DNA of 9,823 nt from contig JAQXEB010000259.1 of the NCBI GenBank assembly GCA_029251065.1, positions 1 to 9,823 on the forward strand. Reading direction: 5' to 3'. The stretch comes from Luminiphilus sp. GTDB taxonomy: Bacteria > Pseudomonadota > Gammaproteobacteria > Pseudomonadales > Halieaceae. The notes below the pieces were generated by a model that saw only the letters and a list, made by a program, of their open reading frames with translations, was not told where the DNA came from and ran no database searches. Position numbers and translations under genes: made by a program. Of the stretch, positions 5,825-9,823 are shown in pieces. Position 1 is the stretch's first letter. Each line of letters starts with the position of its first letter.

Positions 5825-6868
5825 TTGAGTCAATTTGACCCTGAAAATCACTCGCACCGTCGGTTCAATCCACTGACGGGGAGCTGGGTTCTCGTCTCGC
5901 CTCACCGCAGTCAACGGCCGTGGCAGGGTCAAGAGGAGCGACCGGCTATTGACGCTCGTCCCGCCTACGACGCGAAGTGCTACCTCTGCCCTGGTAATGA
6001 ACGCGCCGGGGGTGTCAAAAATCCGGATTACTCGGGCCCCTATGTTTTTCAGAATGACTTCAGCGCCCTGTTGCCCAGCGTGCCTTTAAGTGCACCTGCA
6101 GATCATGACCTCTTAGTTTCGGCGAGTGAGTCGGGTCTGTGTCGCGTTATTTGTTTTTCGCCGCGTCACGACCTGACGTTACCGCAGATGAGTCACGAGG
6201 AGCTCTGCCAGGTTGTGGACGTGTGGGCGGTGCAGTATCAAGAACTTGCCGCGATGGATGGCATTAACCACGTGCAGATCTTCGAAAATAAAGGTGAGGC
6301 CATGGGATGCAGTAACCCACATCCCCACGGCCAGATATGGGCTCAACAGACTGTCCCAGACGAGGCTGCGAAAAAAACGCAGCGCATGCAGGCTCACCTC
6401 GAGAGGACCGGACGCACATTGCTGGGTGATTACCGGGCTGTTGAGCTGGAACGCGCGTTACGGCTTGTTTGCGACAATGAGAGTTTTGTTGCGCTGGTGC
6501 CGTTTTGGGCAACGTGGCCGTTCGAGACGCTCGTTTTGTGTAAGCGTCACGTTCGAAACTTGAGCGATATGACTGATGCAGAGCGATCTGATTTAGCCGA
6601 CATTCTTAAGCGCCTGACCACGCGGTACGACAATCTGTTTGAATGCAGCTTTCCGTACTCGGCGGGGATGCATCAGGCGCCTACGGACGGCGCAGAGCAT
6701 GATGCTTGGGACTGGCATATGCATTTTTACCCGCCACTGCTGCGCTCGTCGTCGGTCAAGAAGTTCATGGTGGGCTATGAGATGCTGGGCGAGCCGCAGC
6801 GCGACATTACCCCGGAAGCGGCGGCAGAACGTCTAAGGGCACTTTCTGATACGCATTACACGAGCTAA
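5825..6868 (+). CDS. galT: Galactose-1-phosphate uridylyltransferase
   Basis: A 347-residue cytoplasmic Leloir-pathway enzyme that transfers UMP from UDP-glucose to galactose-1-phosphate through a histidine-bound intermediate; its length is normal for the E. coli type. The catalytic motif HPHGQ is at 166-170, with H168 the expected nucleophile. The zinc ligands C52, C55 (CYLC), H115 and H166 match the E. coli pattern. The C-terminal HIT-like half keeps H283, H298 and H300. The Glu that completes the second metal site in E. coli (E182) aligns with K184 here. TTG 5825 is the start: there is no earlier ATG, AAAGGATAGG lies 4-8 nt upstream, and the conserved N-terminus (HRRFNPLTGSWVLVSPHR) requires it. 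It follows the PhoD-like gene by 12 nt. galK is on the same strand 1.2 kb away, beyond an inverted gene. Confidence 0.96.
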   Translation: MSQFDPENHSHRRFNPLTGSWVLVSPHRSQRPWQGQEERPAIDARPAYDAKCYLCPGNERAGGVKNPDYSGPYVFQNDFSALLPSVPLSAPADHDLLVSASESGLCRVICFSPRHDLTLPQMSHEELCQVVDVWAVQYQELAAMDGINHVQIFENKGEAMGCSNPHPHGQIWAQQTVPDEAAKKTQRMQAHLERTGRTLLGDYRAVELERALRLVCDNESFVALVPFWATWPFETLVLCKRHVRNLSDMTDAERSDLADILKRLTTRYDNLFECSFPYSAGMHQAPTDGAEHDAWDWHMHFYPPLLRSSSVKKFMVGYEMLGEPQRDITPEAAAERLRALSDTHYTS

Positions 6869-6919
6869 GCGCGAACCGTATTATGACGTGAAGTGCACAT
6901 TGAGCAGTTCGACGCACCC

Positions 6920-7975
6920 TTAGGGCAGGGTTCGAAATTCGCCGGGTTCCAGCGTCCAAAACCGTTCCGGGTCAATCTGCGCACCTGACAACGCTTCAGT
7001 TAAATCGGAGAGTGGTTGATCCACAGGTTCCCAGGTCAGCTGAAAGACCCCAAAATGAACGCCTAGGCTTTGCTGGCTGCTGAGGTCCTGATGCGCCATC
7101 ACCGCTTCTTTGGGATCTAAGTGAATGGATTTCATAAACCATCGCGGCTCATAGGCACCAATCGGGATAATACTCAAAGCAAAGGGCCCGAAACGCTCCC
7201 CCTGCGCTCTAAAATGAGGTGAGTAGCCGGTATCGCCGGCGAAATAAATATTCCCTTCATCGGTCTCGATGACGAAGGAGCCCCAGAGGGTCCTCATTTG
7301 ATCATGTATGCCTCTGGCTGAGCGATGCTGACACTCGACAAAGTGAACGCTTGCCGGTCCCACCGAAATCGCTTGGCCCCAATCCAATTCAACCGCGTTA
7401 GAGTAGCCTACACGTCGCAGTAGTGAGGCATTTCCCAGTCCCGAGACGATCACAGGCTCCTTGTCTTGGTGTTGACGCAATGCCTCAAGGGTGGACGTGT
7501 CGAGGTGATCGTAGTGGTTGTGACTGACAAGAATCAGGTCAATCTCGGGGAGATCTTCTATAGCCACCCCAGGTGGTCGAATACGCTTAGGCCCGGCGAA
7601 GGTGACGGGGCTGGCTCTCTCTGACCAAATGGGATCAGTCAGGATGTTCAGTCCGCTCACTTGTATCAGTACGGTGGCGTGGTTGATATAGGTGGTCCGA
7701 ATACCCTCTGTGACGCGATCAGGAATCGCTGCCGCCGCCGGATTTGCGACTGATTCAGGCCATTCAGCTTCGCTCCAAAGGCTCTCCCACAAAAAACGGC
7801 TGATATCGGCCAGTCCCTTGTCGGAACCGTCGCGATTGTAAAAGCGGTTGCCGTCTGAGTGGTCACTGCGAGGGTACTCCTGCTGACCGATCACCGTACA
7901 CGCGGACAGTACAGCAACCACAATCAAGGTCAGAGCTGTTAAAAAACGCGGTTTTAACGGGCTTAAGTTAATCAT
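6920..7975 (-). CDS. NAPE-PLD-like metallo-beta-lactamase-fold hydrolase, predicted lipoprotein
   Basis: A 351-residue protein. Residues 1-26 are a signal peptide ending in the lipobox LSAC, so it should be exported and lipid-anchored. The MBL zinc motif HNHYDHLD is at 152-159. Further ligand-type residues are H217 in CQHRSARG, D248 in FAGDTGY and H307 in GVHFG. The ...QHRSxR..., AGDTGY and LGVHFGVFQLT pattern resembles N-acylphosphatidylethanolamine phospholipase D and related outer-membrane hydrolases. A phosphodiester substrate is therefore plausible but inferred. The start is ATG 7975 or TTG 7981, which adds two residues; GGAGAG is 15 nt from the ATG and 9 nt from the TTG, so the TTG has better spacing. 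The gene lies against galT and galK, converging with the first and diverging from the second. Confidence 0.86.
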   Translation of the reverse strand: MINLSPLKPRFLTALTLIVVAVLSACTVIGQQEYPRSDHSDGNRFYNRDGSDKGLADISRFLWESLWSEAEWPESVANPAAAAIPDRVTEGIRTTYINHATVLIQVSGLNILTDPIWSERASPVTFAGPKRIRPPGVAIEDLPEIDLILVSHNHYDHLDTSTLEALRQHQDKEPVIVSGLGNASLLRRVGYSNAVELDWGQAISVGPASVHFVECQHRSARGIHDQMRTLWGSFVIETDEGNIYFAGDTGYSPHFRAQGERFGPFALSIIPIGAYEPRWFMKSIHLDPKEAVMAHQDLSSQQSLGVHFGVFQLTWEPVDQPLSDLTEALSGAQIDPERFWTLEPGEFRTLP

Positions 7976-8066
7976 GTGCAATTTACGTTGCTCTCCAAAG
8001 AGGCGATCATTGTGTGCTGAGCGTGGGTGTCCAGGCTCTCCGGCAGCAGGCGGTGGGTTTTAAAAT
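7976..8066. promoter_or_regulatory. Divergent intergenic region, MBL gene and galK
   Basis: This stretch of about 90 nt must hold the 5' signals of both genes. I see a short dyad CTCT-CCAA-AGAG (7991-8002) overlapping the MBL ribosome-binding site, and GGTGGG about 12 nt before galK. No convincing -35/-10 pair was found on either strand, so this entry rests on gene orientation only. Confidence 0.3.
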
Positions 8067-9227
8067 ATGTTTGATTCGATTCGCGCAAGCTTTGCGTCGT
8101 TCTTTGGAAGTGACGAGGGGGTCGTCCTCGCCATGGCACCGGGGCGCGTCAACCTTATTGGTGAGTATACGGACTTCAACGCGGGTTTTGTGCTTCCCAT
8201 GACTGTCGATCGCGGCGTTTATGTCGCGATCCGTCCCAGAACAGATCAACGGGTGTGCGTCGCGTCAGTCCGGTATCACGAGCACATCGAGTATGAGCTG
8301 GATCAAGTGCCGAAGGTGGTGCCGGGTCACTGGTCCTGCTACGTCCTCGGTGTGGTTGAAGAGCTTAGGAAATTAAATCTAGTGGCCTCTGGATTTGAGG
8401 CGGTTATTGACGGTGACTTAAATCTGGGCGCCGGCTTAAGTTCATCGGCGGCGCTTGAGACGGCTACTGCGCTGGCCCTTAAGGCCGTGTTTGGTTTTGA
8501 AATGAATCGGATCGATGTCGCCACGCTGTGTCAGCGTGTCGAGCATCACTATGCTCACGTCATGTGCGGCATCATGGACCAATTTGCCAGTGGGCTCGGT
8601 CAGTCAGACCACGCCTTGCTGTTGGACTGCCGTTCCCTCTCGCACGTTAGTATTCCGATGCAACTGGGTGATTACCGCGTGGTTATTATCTCGAGCGAGG
8701 TGAAGCGAGCACTCGCGTCATCGGCGTACAACGAACGCCGGCAGCAGTGCGAGGAGGGTGTTGCCCTTTTTCAGCAACACGAGGCGTCGGTCAGGGCGCT
8801 TCGCGATGTGACGCAGGATCTGTTTGATGAACATGGTGCCAAACTGTCGCCCACGGTTCGTCAGCGCTGCCAACACGTAATCAGTGAAAATCAGCGCACA
8901 TTGGATGCATCAGCAGCGCTGCTGGCGTCGGATTTCGAGCATTTTGGAGCACTCATGACGGCCTCGCACCGTTCGTTAAAGGATGACTTTGAGGTCAGTT
9001 GTGACGAGCTCGATTATTTAGTTGAGTTGGCCCTTGGGACCGAGGGCGTGCTGGGATCACGCATGACCGGCGCTGGGTTTGGGGGCTGTACAGTAACGCT
9101 CGTTCACAAAACTGGGCTGTCTGATTTGCGCGCCAAATTAAAGGCTTACGAAGCGCGTTTTTCCCTCACTCCTGAGATGTTTGTACTCGACGGTAACCTC
9201 GAAGCGGGTGTTGTGACCGATTACTGA
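8067..9227 (+). CDS. galK: Galactokinase
   Basis: A 386-residue cytoplasmic GHMP-family kinase that phosphorylates galactose at C1 with ATP, the first committed Leloir step. Motifs in order: the galactokinase signature at 24-38 (APGRVNLIGEYTDFN), the ATP loop GAGLSSSAALE at 121-131, catalytic D171 in CGIMDQ with R27, the sugar-contacting Y221 in AYNERR, and the C-terminal motif GSRMTGAGFGGC at 330-341. The length is normal and all catalytic residues seem present. Unusually, the signature reads GEYTDF where well-studied enzymes have GEHTDY; Y34 replaces the His that contacts galactose in the human enzyme. ATG 8067 is the first start compatible with the conserved N-terminus; the ribosome-binding site is weak. 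No galE or galM is visible nearby. It converges with the gene at the right edge, 46 nt between stops. Confidence 0.95.
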   Translation: MFDSIRASFASFFGSDEGVVLAMAPGRVNLIGEYTDFNAGFVLPMTVDRGVYVAIRPRTDQRVCVASVRYHEHIEYELDQVPKVVPGHWSCYVLGVVEELRKLNLVASGFEAVIDGDLNLGAGLSSSAALETATALALKAVFGFEMNRIDVATLCQRVEHHYAHVMCGIMDQFASGLGQSDHALLLDCRSLSHVSIPMQLGDYRVVIISSEVKRALASSAYNERRQQCEEGVALFQQHEASVRALRDVTQDLFDEHGAKLSPTVRQRCQHVISENQRTLDASAALLASDFEHFGALMTASHRSLKDDFEVSCDELDYLVELALGTEGVLGSRMTGAGFGGCTVTLVHKTGLSDLRAKLKAYEARFSLTPEMFVLDGNLEAGVVTDY

Positions 9228-9273
9228 GTCCGGATTTTGTATGCCAGTCACTCGGCAAAGGTTCAGAAAAGGG

Positions 9274-9823
9274 TTAGCTTGCGAGGCCGGGAATCTCACA
9301 AAAGATATCAGCCTCGACTTTGACGCTGACGGCGGCGTTCGCGTGAGCACCGACACACCACGAGGGCATGACCATTGAGTAAAGCCCGCTGCCACCCGCT
9401 TGCAAAATTAAAATCTGGTCAGGGCTTCTGAAGGCCATTCGCCGCTGGGGATCGGGCCCTGCAAACTGCCCAAACAGCCGTTTCACTACATCACCTTCCA
9501 CAAAACAACGCTCATAGAGCGCTTGAGCAATGTCCTCTCGAGTCAGTCCCGCGGAATGCAAAATGGCGCTGTGTTCTGGGTTGAGTACGACCGTGGCATG
9601 TCCACCGGTGAGGGTGCCGTTATTGCTGGGTGGGTTGGCTAAACCCATGGCTAAGAGTTCAAGCAGCGCTTTGTAGCTCTCGGGGTCATTGCCGTCGCCG
9701 GAGAAAATAACCGAGTGGGGTGCCTCTGCACCGAGAACCGTCACCACGCTGTCATCTGGATCAAACCCAAGCCCCACATGCAGTGGTGTGAATGGACTGT
9801 TTTCTTCATCTTCGGCCAAGCAA
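9274..9823 (-). CDS. Conserved-looking protein of unknown function, C-terminal part
   Basis: The frame runs off the right edge without a stop, so the true start lies outside the window; 182 or more residues are visible. I cannot assign a family. Numbering from the TTG at 9819, the visible part is soluble, with no membrane segment. It has NPPSNNGTLTGGHATVVLNP (62-81), a helix-like segment AGLTREDIAQALYERC (90-105), and SPDQILILQAGGSGLYSMVM (132-151) as a glycine-rich beta-turn. Cysteines are at C105, C155 and C172. The GGH, NPEH and RRMAF stretches look like conserved active-site-type segments. The overall look recalls the C-terminal parts of uncharacterised proteins found with UGSC-type selenoprotein-related families, but this is a faint memory, not a demonstrated match. 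It converges with galK; no terminator hairpin was seen between them. Confidence 0.6.
   Translation of the reverse strand, partial: CLAEDEENSPFTPLHVGLGFDPDDSVVTVLGAEAPHSVIFSGDGNDPESYKALLELLAMGLANPPSNNGTLTGGHATVVLNPEHSAILHSAGLTREDIAQALYERCFVEGDVVKRLFGQFAGPDPQRRMAFRSPDQILILQAGGSGLYSMVMPSWCVGAHANAAVSVKVEADIFCEIPGLAS

Noticed and set aside
6869..6936. Possible bidirectional terminator between galT and the MBL gene (TTCGA...TCGAA with ACCCT/AGGGT)
   Set aside because: The arms match only in short blocks separated by unequal inserts, much of it lies in coding sequence, and there is no T-run.
1..9823. CRISPR arrays, tRNA genes, insertion sequences, prophage or integrase signatures
   Set aside because: I looked for regular spaced repeats, cloverleaf-type patterns, transposase-type frames and long terminal inverted repeats and found none.

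Overview
The window looks like chromosomal DNA of a gammaproteobacterium, plausibly a marine oligotroph of the Halieaceae/OM60-NOR5 type. That placement is an inference from moderate GC content, the gene repertoire (TrmL, GFA protein, TauD-type oxygenase, cysteine-type GrdB-like protein, Tat-exported PhoD lipoprotein, galT/galK) and residue-level resemblance; it was not tested by search. Coding density is high. I see no tRNA, rRNA, insertion sequence, integrase, phage gene or CRISPR array.

Layout. At the left edge is the 3' end of a SpoU-family tRNA 2'-O-methyltransferase (trmL). It converges with a small GFA/CENP-V zinc-fold protein on the minus strand. A comparatively AT-rich divergent region (686-832) follows, with good sigma70-like boxes and a perfect 7-7-7 inverted repeat bracketing a -10 box. 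From it runs a rightward cluster: a TauD/TfdA-type 2-oxoglutarate oxygenase, a VTT-domain (TVP38/TMEM64) membrane protein, and a GrdB/PrdB-related protein with a CxxC motif where the anaerobic reductases carry selenocysteine. Intergenic gaps are 41 and 12 nt. After a 75-nt gap rich in short repeats comes an unrecognised four-helix membrane protein. It is followed by a PhoD-like phosphatase with both Tat and lipobox signals, and, 12 nt later, galT.

The right part holds a Leloir pair, galT and galK, on the plus strand. They are separated by a minus-strand NAPE-PLD-like metallo-beta-lactamase-fold lipoprotein. At the right edge, converging with galK, is the C-terminal part of a minus-strand gene I cannot name.

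How the genes work together. GalK phosphorylates galactose and GalT exchanges galactose-1-phosphate with UDP-glucose, so galactose entry into central metabolism is clear, although no galE, galM or transporter is visible. The oxygenase/VTT/GrdB-like cluster is the best candidate for an undescribed pathway. It combines an oxygen-dependent hydroxylase with a homologue of strictly anaerobic reductase subunits that has lost selenocysteine, and none of the usual glycine-reductase partners are nearby. Its substrate cannot be read from the sequence.
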